64,000 bases of DNA from Dehalococcoidia bacterium (GCA_015478665.1 JADMII010000009.1:30317-94316); one strand, 5' to 3'. Positions 40,394 through 50,987 are shown, counted from the stretch's first letter. The notes: generated by a model not told the origin, from the letters alone. Numbers and translations are program-made.

Positions 40394-41521
40394 ATGACGA
40401 CGATCGGCACGGTCCGCGAGATCAAGAACGAAGAGTTTCGCGTCGGCTTGACGCCGGAAGGCGTACACGCGCTCGCCGACGCCGGACATCGCGTGCTCGT
40501 CGAGACGCGCGCCGGCGCCGGCATCGGCTGCGACGATGCCGCCTACCGCGCCGCCGGCGCCACAATCGCCGATGCGGCGACGGTCTGGGGGACGAGCGAC
40601 CTGCTGGTGAAGGTCAAGGAGCCGCTCGACGAGGAGTGCGCCCTCCTGCGCGATCACCAGACGCTGTTCACCTACCTCCACCTTGCCGCTCTGCCGGCGC
40701 TCACGCACGCGCTCATCGCATCGAAGGTGACCGCCATCGCCTACGAGACGGTGCAGCTGCCGGACGGCTCGTTGCCCCTGCTCATCCCGATGAGCCAGAT
40801 CGCCGGCCGCATGGCGACGGAAGTCGGCGCCCAGTGGCTGCGCAAGCCCGGGCCCGGCCGCGGCAAGCTGCTCTCCGGCATCCCCGGCGCCAGCCCGGCG
40901 CACGTCGTCGTGCTGGGCGCCGGCATCGTCGCCGAGAATGCGATCGAGACGGCGGTGAACCTCGGCGCGCGCGTCTCGGTGTTCGATACGCGGCTGGAGA
41001 AGCTCCGCCTGGTGCAGCAGCGCTGGGGCGGCCGCGCGACGACGCTGATGTCGAGCCCGCTGGCGATCGGCAACGTCCTCCGCGACGCCGATATCCTGGT
41101 CTGCGCCGTCCTCGTGCCGGGCGCTTCGGCGCCCAGGCTCGTCACGCGCGAGATGGTGCGCGGCATGGGCGCCGGCGCCGTCATCGTCGACGTCTCGATC
41201 GACCAGGGCGGCACCTGCGAGACGTCGCGCCCAACGACCCACGATGACCCGGTGTACGTCGAGGAGGGCGTCGTACACTACTGCGTCGCCAACATGCCGG
41301 GCGCTGTGCCGCAGACGTCGACGGCGGCGCTGTCGGCGGCGACGCTGCCGTACATCCTCGAGCTCGCGCGGTACGGCACGCGCGCCGCCCTCGAACGCGA
41401 CCCGGCGCTGGCGCAGGGCGTGCTGGTCAGCGAAGGCAACGTCACGTATGAGGCGCTGGCGTCCTCGCTCGAGTTGCCGTACGTGCCGCTGTCGGCGGCG
41501 CTGCCCCCGGCGGCAAGGTAG
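40394..41521 (+). CDS. ald: Alanine dehydrogenase
   Basis: A 375-residue NAD-dependent enzyme that converts alanine to pyruvate and ammonia. REIKNEEFRVGLTPEGV at the start, LLVKVKEPL, FTYLHLAA, the Rossmann motif VVVLGAGIVAENA, and VHYCVANMPGAVPQTST are diagnostic for Ald. KVKEP carries a lysine and LHLA a histidine used in catalysis. With alanine racemase and glutamate dehydrogenase it links amino-acid catabolism and wall precursor supply. A TATAGT box six bases before the ATG sets the start. Confidence 0.94.
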   Translation: MTTIGTVREIKNEEFRVGLTPEGVHALADAGHRVLVETRAGAGIGCDDAAYRAAGATIADAATVWGTSDLLVKVKEPLDEECALLRDHQTLFTYLHLAALPALTHALIASKVTAIAYETVQLPDGSLPLLIPMSQIAGRMATEVGAQWLRKPGPGRGKLLSGIPGASPAHVVVLGAGIVAENAIETAVNLGARVSVFDTRLEKLRLVQQRWGGRATTLMSSPLAIGNVLRDADILVCAVLVPGASAPRLVTREMVRGMGAGAVIVDVSIDQGGTCETSRPTTHDDPVYVEEGVVHYCVANMPGAVPQTSTAALSAATLPYILELARYGTRAALERDPALAQGVLVSEGNVTYEALASSLELPYVPLSAALPPAAR

Positions 41522-41633
41522 GCGTCGGCGCGTCGGTCCAGCCGGCGAGGCAGCGAGGCCGCCCGCGGGCGCGCGTCGCCGTACCGGCCAGCAGCCCGAA
41601 TGGTGTATAACTAACGGCGGCGAGGTGAAGCCG

Positions 41634-41665
41634 GATTCTGTCCTCACAGTTCAGGTGTTCTCCGC
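41634..41665. repeat. GATTCTGTCCTCAC motif beside tRNA-Leu
   Basis: GATTCTGTCCTCAC (41634-41647), followed by AGTTCAGGTGTTCTC, repeats exactly the 14 bases at 63961-63974 at the window end. CACAGGTGTTCTC also occurs near 61600. It lies 16 bp upstream of tRNA-Leu, a common insertion site, so it may be an element relic. Confidence 0.5.
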
Positions 41666-41680
41666 GCCCGGGCCGGCACC

Positions 41681-41765
41681 GGGGAAGTGTCGGAACTGGC
41701 AGACGAGCGTGACTTAGGATCACGTGCCGCAAGGCGTAGGAGTTCGAATCTCCTCTTCCCCACCA
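41681..41765 (+). tRNA. tRNA-Leu (anticodon UAG)
   Basis: The acceptor stem GGGGAAG (41681-41687) pairs with CTTCCCC (41755-41761), then discriminator A and an encoded CCA. The anticodon stem CGTGA/TCACG encloses the loop CTTAGGA, giving anticodon UAG. A long variable arm (TGCC-GCAA-GGCG) is as expected for leucine, and the T arm is AGGAG-TTCGAAT-CTCCT. Confidence 0.96.
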
Positions 41766-41918
41766 GCACGCCGGGTTGGCGCGGGACGCCCGGAGGGCAG
41801 CCGAAACGCCGCCGCGCGAGACCCCGACAGGTACAGAGGGAGCCGGACGACACGATGGTCGTCGGCGTTGATTCGGACGGCGAGACGCGCGGCCCTCGCC
41901 GGGTCCGATGGAGGTGAG

Positions 41919-42988
<1,070 letters not shown>

Positions 42989-42989
<1 letters not shown>

Positions 42990-44005
42990 TGACGACCGAG
43001 ACGGCGCCGATGCGCGAGGTGCAGAGCGCCTCCGACATTCTCGTCAACGTCCAGAACCTGAAGATGTACTTCCCCGTCACCGCCGGGCTGATCATCCAGC
43101 GCAAGATCGCCGACGTGAAAGCGGTCGATGGGGTCAGCTTCAGCGTCAAGAAGGGCGAGACGCTGGGGCTCGTCGGCGAGTCCGGCTGCGGCAAGTCGAC
43201 GACGGGCCGCGCGATGCTGCAGCTCTACAAGCCGACGGCCGGCAGCGTCAACTTCGAAGGGACGGAGCTGACGAAGATCACCGGCGGCGCGCTGCGCCAC
43301 ATGCGCCGCAAGATGCAGATGATCTTCCAGGATCCCTACGCGTCGCTGAACCCGCGCATGTCGATCGGCTCGATCATCGGCGAGCCGCTCGCCATCCACG
43401 GACTGGCGAAGGGGAACCGCGCCCGCAAGGAGCGCATCCAGGACCTGATGCGCGTCGTCGGCCTCAATCCCTACTACGCGAACCGCTACCCGCACGAGTT
43501 CTCCGGCGGCCAGCGCCAGCGCATCGGCATCGCCCGCGCGCTCGCCGTCGAGCCGGACTTCATCGTCGCCGATGAGCCGGTGTCCGCGCTCGACGTCTCG
43601 ATCCAGGCGCAGATCATCAACCTGCTCGAAGACCTGCAGCAGCAGTTCGGGCTGACCTACCTGTTCATCGCCCACGACCTCTCCGTCGTGCGGCACATCA
43701 GCGACCGCGTCGGCGTCATGTACCTGGGCAAGATGATGGAGCTGGCCGACCGCAACGAGCTCTACGAGAACGCGCTCCATCCCTACACCAAGGCGCTGCT
43801 CTCCGCCGTGCCGGTGCCCGACCCGCGCGTCGAGAAGCAGCGCGAGCGCATCATCCTGACCGGCGACGTGCCGAGCCCGCTGCGCCCGCCCTCCGGCTGC
43901 GTCTTCCACACCCGCTGCCCTATCGCGATCGAGGAGTGCCGGCAGGTGATCCCGGAGTGGCGCGACGTCGGCGGCGGCCACATGGTCGCCTGCCACCGGG
44001 TGTAG
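42989..44005 (+). CDS. Peptide/nickel-type ABC transporter ATP-binding protein, OppF-like
   Basis: A 338-residue ATPase, partner of the upstream OppD-like subunit. [15 protein letters not shown] near the start is characteristic of OppF. Walker [37 protein letters not shown] and [13 protein letters not shown] follow. The end has the conserved GCVFHTRCP...C cysteine motif. The two ATPases form the heterodimeric motor of an oligopeptide importer whose other subunits must be elsewhere. Confidence 0.94.
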
Positions 44006-44229
44006 CGCGGCGGGCCGATGGCCAGTGCTCCGGGCAAGCCGGCCGGTTGGGCCGGGGCCCGTGCGCCCGCGCCCGGCGAGCGCCGCAGAGACGCCGGTTC
44101 AGCCCCCGTCGTCGCCATGACGCCGCTTCCCTGCACCGCCGACCTTCGCCATCGCTGCTGCAGTGCCTCGCCCGCCGTCATCGGCGGACGACGCCGGAAC
44201 GAATCGCCCTGTCGGGGCGTCCAGAATGC

Positions 44230-44925
44230 ATGAAAGTCGGCGATGCAGCCCCTCTTCGCCCCGGCGTGCCGGCGCTGGCGCTCGCCTTCGCCTTGCTGGC
44301 GGCCGCCTGCGGAAGCGGCGGTTCGCGCATCTCGCGCGACTGCGTCAACCCCCGCTCCGCCGCGACGGCGGCCTGCGTCGTGCTCATGCCGAGCGCGACC
44401 GCGGATGGGTCGCCGGGCGCAGGTCCTTCGCCGACGGCAACGTCGACGGCGACGCCGCTCGCGGTCATCATCCAGTGCGTCCCGGGGTACGTGCAGGGCG
44501 GCGAGCGCTGCGTGCCCGACGGCACCGGCACGCCGGCGCGCCCGACCGCGTCGCCGCAGCCCGGCGCGATGCAGACGCCGACGCCCGGCGGCGGGAGCGG
44601 CATCGAGGGGCAGGTGCTCGTCGGGCCGACGTGCCCCGTCGAACGCGCCGACAGCCCGTGCGCCGACCGCCCCGCGCAGCTCTACGTCTGGGCGATCGCG
44701 CAGCCGACGCCGGCGGGGGGAGCCATCGCCGCGTCGGTGCGCAGCGACGCCGACGGGCGCTTCCGGCTGGCGCTGCCGCCCGGCACATACACGCTGGACG
44801 GCGGCGCCTGCCCGCCCGGGACGACATGCGCCGGCGGCTTTCCGCGGGTGACGCGCCTGACCGTCGTCGTCACAGGCGGCGCGTTCACGGAGGTGAGGCT
44901 GCGCGGCGACACCGGCATCCGCTAA
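44230..44925 (+). CDS. Lipoprotein with carboxypeptidase-like regulatory fold
   Basis: A 231-residue secreted lipoprotein. A signal peptide ends at the lipobox LLAAAC (Cys27). Then comes a Thr/Pro/Ser-rich linker (about residues 50-115) and a C-terminal beta-sandwich (GIEGQVLVGPTCPVE...GRFRLALPPGTYTLDGG) of the prealbumin/carboxypeptidase-regulatory type. The first 26 residues hold the hydrophobic segment ALALAFALLAAAC. It is probably tethered to the cytoplasmic membrane outside face and its function is unknown. The ATG at 44230 has no good ribosome site. Confidence 0.8.
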   Translation: MKVGDAAPLRPGVPALALAFALLAAACGSGGSRISRDCVNPRSAATAACVVLMPSATADGSPGAGPSPTATSTATPLAVIIQCVPGYVQGGERCVPDGTGTPARPTASPQPGAMQTPTPGGGSGIEGQVLVGPTCPVERADSPCADRPAQLYVWAIAQPTPAGGAIAASVRSDADGRFRLALPPGTYTLDGGACPPGTTCAGGFPRVTRLTVVVTGGAFTEVRLRGDTGIR

Positions 44926-45045
44926 CCGTGCATTGACTGTGGAAGCGACCGCCCGGCCTCTCCCGCGCGCGGGCGTCCGTCGCCGTCAGCCTCGCTGCCG
45001 AACGGAGCCGGTACAGGCGCACGTGCGGCAGTGGCGGACAACCGA

Positions 45046-46266
45046 TTACGGCGTCACGTTGAGGATCATCGTCAGGCCGCCGCCGCCCGCTTCCTCGCGA
45101 TTGTCGTTCTTCGTGTGATGGTTGATGTGGCAGTGCAGCAGCCACTGGCCCGGCTGAAGCGCCGTCCAGATCACGTCATAGCGCTCGCCCGGTCCGACGA
45201 GCACGGTGTCCTTCTTGATCTGGGCCGCCGGCGGCACCGGGTTGCCGTCGGTCGCGACGATCTGGAATGGGCCGCCGTGGATGTGCATCGGGTGGATCAT
45301 GGCGCTGCTGGAGCCGATAAAGCGGACGAGGAGTCGCTGGCCGACGCGGAGGTTGACGGTCTGGGTCTGCGGGTACGACTTGCCGTTGATCGTGAAGTAA
45401 TTGGGGTTCGCTCCATCCATCGGCATGGCGGGGAACGTGTAGCCGTCGCGGAAGAGCCACTCCTGCAGCTGGACGATCACCTCCTTGTCGTACGCCGGCG
45501 TCGGCGGCGGCTGCGCCGGGTCGACGATCAGCGCGCCGTAGAGGCCGAGCGCCTGCTGGCGGTCGGCATCGTCGTGCGAGTGATAGAAGAAGGTGCCGGC
45601 CTGCTGCACGGTGAACTCGTACGTGAACGTCCCGCCGGGCGGGATCGGCTTCTGTGTCACGTTGGCGACGCCGTCCATTCCGTTGGGAAGGACGAGGCCG
45701 TGCCAGTGGATCGTCGTCGACTCGGGCAAGTTGTTCTTGACGTTGAACCGCACGCGGTCTCCCTGCGTGACGCGGATCAGCGGTCCCGGCACCTGGCGGT
45801 TGTAGGCGTAGGCCATCACCTGGACGTCGTGCAGGATGTTCCACTTGATCACCGACGTCTCGAGGTCGTAGACCTTGACGCCGTTCTCGATCCGCGCCTG
45901 CAGCGGTTGGCTGCCCTGGGCGCCGGCCGGCGCGGTGTATCGCACGGAGGCCGCGTCCACCGCCGCCATGTCGCGCATCGCTTCCGCGCTGCTGCCACGC
46001 GTGCCCACCATGCCCGGCGGCATGACCAGGCCGCCGACGCCGCGGGAGCCCAGCGTCAGGTTGTAGCGCGACGCGGAGTACAACACCGCCGCGACGAGCG
46101 CGAGCACCGTCAGCATCGACATGGCGACGACCTGCGTCCGCGTCGCCGTCATGCGCATGCCGCCGCCGGAGCCCGCCTGCTCGCCGCCGCCCATGGGCGC
46201 GTGCTGGCCGCCGCCCATGCCGGCGCCGCCCGACGCGCCTTCGCCGCCGTGCTTCATCCCCTGCAT
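45046..46266 (-). CDS. Membrane-anchored multicopper oxidase
   Basis: A 406-residue protein with a Met/His/Gly-rich N-terminus (MKHGG...GGGQHAPMGGG), one span (VVAMSMLTVLALVAAVLY), then cupredoxin domains. Copper motifs are IHWHGL, FFYHSHDD, IHPMHIHGG and LLHCHINHH. This is the layout of a copper oxidase or laccase that acts outside the membrane. In the last motif the residue at the usual axial Met/Leu position after H-C-H-x3-H-x4 appears to be Asn, so the type 1 site may be unusual. The ATG at 46266 overlaps the stop of the upstream DUF4396 gene (TGATG). A role in copper detoxification or metal oxidation is inferred. Confidence 0.88.
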   Translation of the reverse strand: MQGMKHGGEGASGGAGMGGGQHAPMGGGEQAGSGGGMRMTATRTQVVAMSMLTVLALVAAVLYSASRYNLTLGSRGVGGLVMPPGMVGTRGSSAEAMRDMAAVDAASVRYTAPAGAQGSQPLQARIENGVKVYDLETSVIKWNILHDVQVMAYAYNRQVPGPLIRVTQGDRVRFNVKNNLPESTTIHWHGLVLPNGMDGVANVTQKPIPPGGTFTYEFTVQQAGTFFYHSHDDADRQQALGLYGALIVDPAQPPPTPAYDKEVIVQLQEWLFRDGYTFPAMPMDGANPNYFTINGKSYPQTQTVNLRVGQRLLVRFIGSSSAMIHPMHIHGGPFQIVATDGNPVPPAAQIKKDTVLVGPGERYDVIWTALQPGQWLLHCHINHHTKNDNREEAGGGGLTMILNVTP

Positions 46267-47027
46267 CAGGCGCCCTCCGTCCCCGCCGCCTGCCGCAGCG
46301 CAGCTTCTCGCTCGGCGCGCTGCTCCTTCGTCTTCCGTTCGGTCGCGAGCCCGTGCTTGAGGCCGACGGCGACCATCCAGATGTTCACCGGCAGCGAGGT
46401 GAGGAAGCCGACGCTGATCCCGAACGACATCACGCCCCAGAACAGAAAGGACGCCGGTTCCATCGCCCGCATGTCGCGGCCCATCATGCCGATCACCATC
46501 ACCGGGATCATGCCGGCCATCACCATGTTCATCGAGAGCCACTCCGGCAGGAGGGTGGCGCGCAGGGCGCGGCGATACGAGCCGTTGTACATGCTGCGCA
46601 TGAACAGCGCCTGGAAGACCAGCCAGCCGAAGAGGAATCCCAGCGCGTACTCGGAGATCAGGTCGATCCCCATCGGCAGGCCGAGCGTCGCCGTGATCAC
46701 GGCGGCAACGACGATGCCCGTCGCGTCGCCGGCGACGCAGTGCAACGTCGAGCCAGCGCCCTGCCGCCAGAGCGGGGCAACGTACTCCTCGTGCGTACCC
46801 GGCTTCGGCTCCTTATCGGTGAAGATGTAGATCGCCGCCGCCACCGGCCCAAAGTAGACGGTGACGAGCGTCCACGCCCACTTCACCACCGTCGCCTCAG
46901 GCGTGTTGCGCCAGACATCCCAGGCGACGTACGCCACCGAGATCGCGACGAGTGCGAACCAACCGAGCAGCAGCAGGTCGACCCATGCGAGCTGGCCGAT
47001 GCCCGCTATACCGGAGTTCGTGAGCAT
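46266..47027 (-). CDS. DUF4396 membrane protein
   Basis: A 253-residue polytopic protein with about six spans. The DUF4396 region includes HCVAGDATGIVVAAVI, then EYALGFLFGWLVFQALFM and MNMVMAGMIPVMVIGMMGRDM, rich in methionines that could bind copper. It is the first gene of the pair with the multicopper oxidase and overlaps it by one base. The family is often found next to copper genes, which supports a role in copper handling. A GAGGGAGCCAGG stretch before the ATG and TACAGT near 47089 suggest a leadered transcript. Confidence 0.85.
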   Translation of the reverse strand: MLTNSGIAGIGQLAWVDLLLLGWFALVAISVAYVAWDVWRNTPEATVVKWAWTLVTVYFGPVAAAIYIFTDKEPKPGTHEEYVAPLWRQGAGSTLHCVAGDATGIVVAAVITATLGLPMGIDLISEYALGFLFGWLVFQALFMRSMYNGSYRRALRATLLPEWLSMNMVMAGMIPVMVIGMMGRDMRAMEPASFLFWGVMSFGISVGFLTSLPVNIWMVAVGLKHGLATERKTKEQRAEREAALRQAAGTEGA

Positions 47028-47339
47028 CCTGGCTCCCTCGACCGGCGCCGCCGCGCCCGCGCGACGCGACCACCCGGCCGCGCGATACTGTATCACACGC
47101 GGCCGGCACGATCGCGTACGGGCGCCGCTACGCCCGCGCCCCGTCGCACGGAAGGCGCGCCCTGCGCCGCCGCAGCGCGTCTCCGGCGCCCGACAACCAC
47201 GCCCATCGATCCGGCGACACAATCACGGACGAATTGAGGAGCGCCCCGCCAACGACACAGCGACCGGCGTACTTGAGTCCGCGCGGCGAAAGTCGTACGG
47301 TCGATCCCACGGACGAGGCACAGGACAGGAGGAGCCCCG
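47028..47339. other. Divergent promoter region
   Basis: This separates the copper operon (minus) from the acyl-CoA synthetase (plus). It has no credible gene. A GTGATACAGTATCGC element near 47084-47098 reads as an imperfect palindrome on either strand and contains a TACAGT box for the copper operon. Confidence 0.5.
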
Positions 47340-48914
47340 ATGCGCGTACCCCTGCTGGTCAACGACTTCCTCCGCCGCGCGGCGAAGCTCTACGCCACGA
47401 AGACGGCGATCGTCGATGGCGACCGGCGCTTCACCTATGCCGACTTCGAGCGCCGGACCAACCAGCTCGGCCACGCACTGCTCGCGCTCGGCGTGCAGAA
47501 GGGCGACCGTGTCTGCATCCTCAGCCCCAACTCACACTTCTTCCTCGAAAGCTACTTCGGCGTCACCCAGGTCGGCGCCGCGCTGGTGCCGCTGAACTAC
47601 CGCCTGACCGCCGCCGACCACCAGTACATCATCGACCACGCCGGCGTCAGCGTCATGCTCGTCGACTACGAGTACACCGCGATGATCGACCAGATCCGCA
47701 GCAAGCTGCCGGCCGTTCGCCACTGGATCGTCGCCCAGGACGAAGGCGCGGCGCCAGACGGCTGGACCGCCTGGGAGGAGCTCATCGCCCAGCATCCGGG
47801 CACAGCGACACCAGCTGTCGACGTCGACGAAGACGACATCGCGACGATCAATTACACCTCGGGCACGACGGCGCGGCCAAAGGGCGTGATGATGACGCAC
47901 CGCAACTGCTACATCAACGCCTACAACTTCATCGCGCACCTCCGCGTCACGCACGACGACGTCGAGCTGTGGACGCTGCCGATGTTCCACGCCAACGGCT
48001 GGGGCGGCCCCTTCGCCATCACCGCGATGGGCGCGACGCACGTCGTCCTCCGCGCCGTGCAGGATGCCGCGATCTATCGCCTCATCGAGCAGGAGCGCGT
48101 CACCTTCGCCTGCATGGCGCCCGCCGTGCTCAGCACGATCCTCAACTACCCGGACAGGGCCGGGCACGCGATCACCACCCGGCCGCGCTTCTGCGTCGCC
48201 GGCGCGCCGCCGCCCGCTGCGTTCGTCGAGCGGCTCGAGCGCGAGTTGGGCTGGGAGTTCATCCAGATCTACGGCCTGACGGAGACGGCGCCGCTGATCA
48301 CCGTCAGCCATGCGGACCACAACTGCCCCGGCGACGACTGGCAGGCGCGCTCCCGCGCCGGCGTCGAGGTGATCGGTACCGACATCCAGGTGTTCGATGA
48401 AGCCGGCCATCCTGTTCCAAAGGACGGCGTCTCGATCGGCGAAGTCTGCGCGCGCTCCAACGTCGTCCTCAAGGGCTACTGGCGCCAGCCCGACGAGACC
48501 GCCGCCGCCATCCACGACGGCTACTTCCATACGGGCGACCTCGCCGTCTGGGACGAGCACGCGAACATCCACATCGTCGACCGCAAGAAGGATGTGATCA
48601 TCTCCGGCGGCGAGAACATCAGCTCGCCGGAGGTCGAGGGCGCGCTCTACACGCATCCGGCAGTCCTCGAATGCGCCGTCATCGGCGTGCCGAGCGAACG
48701 CTGGGGCGAGACGCCGAAGGCGCTCATCGTTCTGCGCGCCGGCATGACCGCGACCGAGGCCGAGATCATCGAGTTCAGCCGCGGCCAGCTGGCGCACTTC
48801 AAGTGCCCGACGTCGGTGGAGTTCGTCGAGGCGCTGCCGCGCACGGCGACCGGCAAGCTGCAGAAGTTCGTCCTGCGCAATCAGTACTGGGGCGAAGGCC
48901 GCCGCGTCGGGTGA
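47340..48914 (+). CDS. Long-chain/medium-chain acyl-CoA synthetase
   Basis: A 524-residue ANL ligase. INYTSGTTARPKGVMMTHRN (about 177-196) is the P-loop, IYGLTETAPL is the A5 motif, TGDLAVWDEHANIHIVDRKKD and SGGENISSPEVE follow, and the catalytic lysine is in RTATGKLQKFVLR. This form resembles FadD3/acyl-CoA synthetases of fatty or side-chain degradation. An AGGAGGAG site eight bases before the ATG gives a sure start. It is unlinked to the synthetase at 18 kb but similar in type. Confidence 0.92.
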   Translation: MRVPLLVNDFLRRAAKLYATKTAIVDGDRRFTYADFERRTNQLGHALLALGVQKGDRVCILSPNSHFFLESYFGVTQVGAALVPLNYRLTAADHQYIIDHAGVSVMLVDYEYTAMIDQIRSKLPAVRHWIVAQDEGAAPDGWTAWEELIAQHPGTATPAVDVDEDDIATINYTSGTTARPKGVMMTHRNCYINAYNFIAHLRVTHDDVELWTLPMFHANGWGGPFAITAMGATHVVLRAVQDAAIYRLIEQERVTFACMAPAVLSTILNYPDRAGHAITTRPRFCVAGAPPPAAFVERLERELGWEFIQIYGLTETAPLITVSHADHNCPGDDWQARSRAGVEVIGTDIQVFDEAGHPVPKDGVSIGEVCARSNVVLKGYWRQPDETAAAIHDGYFHTGDLAVWDEHANIHIVDRKKDVIISGGENISSPEVEGALYTHPAVLECAVIGVPSERWGETPKALIVLRAGMTATEAEIIEFSRGQLAHFKCPTSVEFVEALPRTATGKLQKFVLRNQYWGEGRRVG

Positions 48915-49025
48915 CAGCGGCGCCGTCGGCGCGGGCCTCAGGCGCCGGCGAATGCGGTGATCCCGCGGCGTGTCCCCGAGCGGCGCGGCCGATCGCGAGC
49001 GTGACCATCACCGCCGACGGCGCGG

Positions 49026-49928
49026 CTACGGCGCTGCCCGGACCTCGACCAGCGCCCCGGCGACGGCGATCGCCGGCTCCCAGCCCGCACCGTGATCCTC
49101 GGCCGACCATACGGCCGAGAGCACGGCCTGCGCGATCCCCCAGTCGATGATGCGTTGCCGGTCGAAGCGCAGCGCATCGGCGAGGACGTCGATGCGGCGC
49201 GCGAGCACGCGCGGCAGGTCCGGCCAGCCGGCGACCTGCGGCAGCGGGTTGCGCAGCAGCGCGCCGCACTCGTACGCCGGCTCTCCCAGCACGCCCTTCG
49301 GGTCGATGCACAGCCAGCCGTCGCCGGCGCGCAGGATGTTCTCGTGATGCAGGTCGCCGTGCAGCACGATCGGCGCCGCAGACGACGCGACGAGCTCGCC
49401 GTAGAGCCGCTGCGCGCGCCCGACGAGCGCCGGCGGCAGCGGCGCGAGCGCTTGCGCATCGGCGTCGAGCAGATGCGCCGCCCACTCGCGGACGCGCGGG
49501 AAGGCGTGGTCCGCCGGCGGCGGCCGCCAGAGCGCGCGCATCACGTGTGCCGCGGCCACCGTCGCCGCGTCGTCGTCGGCGAGCGAGACGAGCCGCGTGC
49601 CCGGCTCGACGCGCTCGAGCAGCAGGGCGCCCAGCGCCGCATCTGCGTCGAGCAGCCTCACGGCGCCGCGGCCGTCGTAGTGGCGCAGCGCCGTCGCTTC
49701 GCGCTCCTGCTCCGGATCCGGCACGCCGAGCTTCAGCACGACACGCGAGCCGTCGTCGCGCAGGCCCGGCACCACGTAATTGTAGGACAGCGCGAACGGC
49801 GCCTCGAGGCGCAGGCGCCAGCGCTCCGCGCACACCGCAAGCGTCCGCGGCAGCGCGTCGAGCCAGTTCCAGCCGCGCTCGCCGAAGACTTCGGTGATCC
49901 GGCGGCGGAAGGCCGCGTCCAGCTCCAT
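49026..49928 (-). CDS. Aminoglycoside/hydroxyurea phosphotransferase-like kinase (APH(6)/Hur)
   Basis: A 300-residue kinase of the APH(6)/hydroxyurea-resistance family. VLKLGVPDPEQEREATALRHYDG matches the nucleotide-binding lobe, VLHGDLHHENIL (about 190-201) the catalytic Brenner motif, and CIDPKGVLGEPAYECG the metal-binding segment. Such enzymes phosphorylate streptomycin or other small molecules, but in environmental bacteria many act on unknown metabolites. It overlaps nothing and lies 40 bp from the convergent ligase neighbour region. Confidence 0.85.
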   Translation of the reverse strand: MELDAAFRRRITEVFGERGWNWLDALPRTLAVCAERWRLRLEAPFALSYNYVVPGLRDDGSRVVLKLGVPDPEQEREATALRHYDGRGAVRLLDADAALGALLLERVEPGTRLVSLADDDAATVAAAHVMRALWRPPPADHAFPRVREWAAHLLDADAQALAPLPPALVGRAQRLYGELVASSAAPIVLHGDLHHENILRAGDGWLCIDPKGVLGEPAYECGALLRNPLPQVAGWPDLPRVLARRIDVLADALRFDRQRIIDWGIAQAVLSAVWSAEDHGAGWEPAIAVAGALVEVRAAP

Positions 49929-49964
49929 GCGGGCCTCTGTGCGATGTGGTATCGGGGGGAGCCG

Positions 49965-50282
49965 CTACCCGTCGTCGTCCAGGCGCGGGCCGTCGAGCGC
50001 TTCCGGCGCGTTGTACGGCTCGAAGCCGAGGAGCTCGTCGATCGACTCCTCGTCGAACCCAACGACGACCTCACCATCGATGACGGTGACGGGCGTGCCG
50101 CCAGCGCCGAGCTTCAGCAGCTCCGCGCGCGCCGCCGGGTCGAGGTCGACGTCGCGCTCGGTGTACGGCTGTCCGCGCGACTCCAGGTGCAGGCGCACCA
50201 TCTCCGAGAACTCGCACGGTCCAGCGGCGTAGAGCACGACCTCGTGCTGCCCGGCGGTCGTGGCAGGCGCACGCCCGTCCAT
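49965..50282 (-). CDS. Glutaredoxin-like protein, single-cysteine active site
   Basis: A 105-residue thioredoxin-fold protein similar to NrdH/Grx: VVLYAAGPCEFSEMV holds Cys23 with Ser in place of the second cysteine (CEFS), then a TPVTVIDGEVVVGF cis-proline loop. The single cysteine suggests a monothiol role or bacillithiol/mycothiol-type chemistry. A C-terminal acidic tail (PRLDDDG) is unusual. It lies 11 bp after the L20 gene and may be read with it. Confidence 0.82.
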   Translation of the reverse strand: MDGRAPATTAGQHEVVLYAAGPCEFSEMVRLHLESRGQPYTERDVDLDPAARAELLKLGAGGTPVTVIDGEVVVGFDEESIDELLGFEPYNAPEALDGPRLDDDG

Positions 50283-50293
50283 CCCGGCCCCGC

Positions 50294-50650
50294 TCAGCCG
50301 GCGGCGTCCGTCGCCTTCCGCGCGAGCGCCGCGAACGACGACGGCTCGCGGACGGCGAGGTCGGCCAGCATCTTGCGGTCGACGGCGACGCCGGCCTTCG
50401 TCAGCCCGTCGATCAGCCGCGAATACGTCGTGCCGTTGAGCCGCGCCGCCGCGTTGATGCGGGCGATCCAGAGCCGGCGGAAGTCGCCCTTCCGCTCGCG
50501 GCGATGCTCGTACGCATAGTCGAGCGCGTGCAGCACCGACTCGTTCGCGCGCCGGAAGACGCGGTGCCGCTGGCCCTTGTGGCCCTGCGCCAGGCCGATG
50601 ATCTTCTTGTGCCGGGCGCGGGCGGTGACGCCTCGTTTCACGCGGGCCAT
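50294..50650 (-). CDS. rplT: Ribosomal protein L20
   Basis: 118 residues, the normal length. [38 protein letters not shown] and YSRLIDGL are invariant L20 segments that bind 23S rRNA during 50S assembly. The gene follows rpmI in the usual order (rpmI-rplT) with 136 bp between them. No infC is adjacent, so the IF3 gene must be elsewhere. Confidence 0.98.
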   Translation of the reverse strand: MARVKRGVTARARHKKIIGLAQGHKGQRHRVFRRANESVLHALDYAYEHRRERKGDFRRLWIARINAAARLNGTTYSRLIDGLTKAGVAVDRKMLADLAVREPSSFAALARKATDAAG

Positions 50651-50786
50651 GGCTCGTCTCCTGGTACTGGTGACTGCGGATCGCCGTCAGCAGTCGTCGC
50701 TTGTCTTCTATAGCGTGACCGACCGGCGGGCAGCCGCCGCACGCTCGTCAGGCCGCTGTCGCTGCGTGCGGCGCCGGTCTCGTCCA

Positions 50787-50987
50787 TTAGCGGGCGTAGG
50801 GCATGAGCCGCTTGAGCAGGCGCTGGCCCGGCTTGCTGACGACGAGCATCTCGTCGATCTGCCCGCGCGCCGCCTTCGACATCCGCGTCTTGTTGTGGCT
50901 GATGTTCCCCTTGCGGCGCGTGTACTTGCCGGTGCCGGTGATTTTGAACCGGCGCGCGGCGCCCCTGTGCGTCTTCATCTTTGGCAT
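50787..50987 (-). CDS. rpmI: Ribosomal protein L35
   Basis: 66 residues beginning MPKMKTHRGAARRFKITG, with HNKTRMSKAARGQID and a basic end. The length and sequence are standard. It is the upstream partner of rplT. Confidence 0.97.
   Translation of the reverse strand: MPKMKTHRGAARRFKITGTGKYTRRKGNISHNKTRMSKAARGQIDEMLVVSKPGQRLLKRLMPYAR

Noticed and set aside
49026..49928. Acquired aminoglycoside-resistance gene
   Set aside because: Base composition matches its neighbours and it lies by housekeeping genes. It is probably a chromosomal kinase of unknown substrate.
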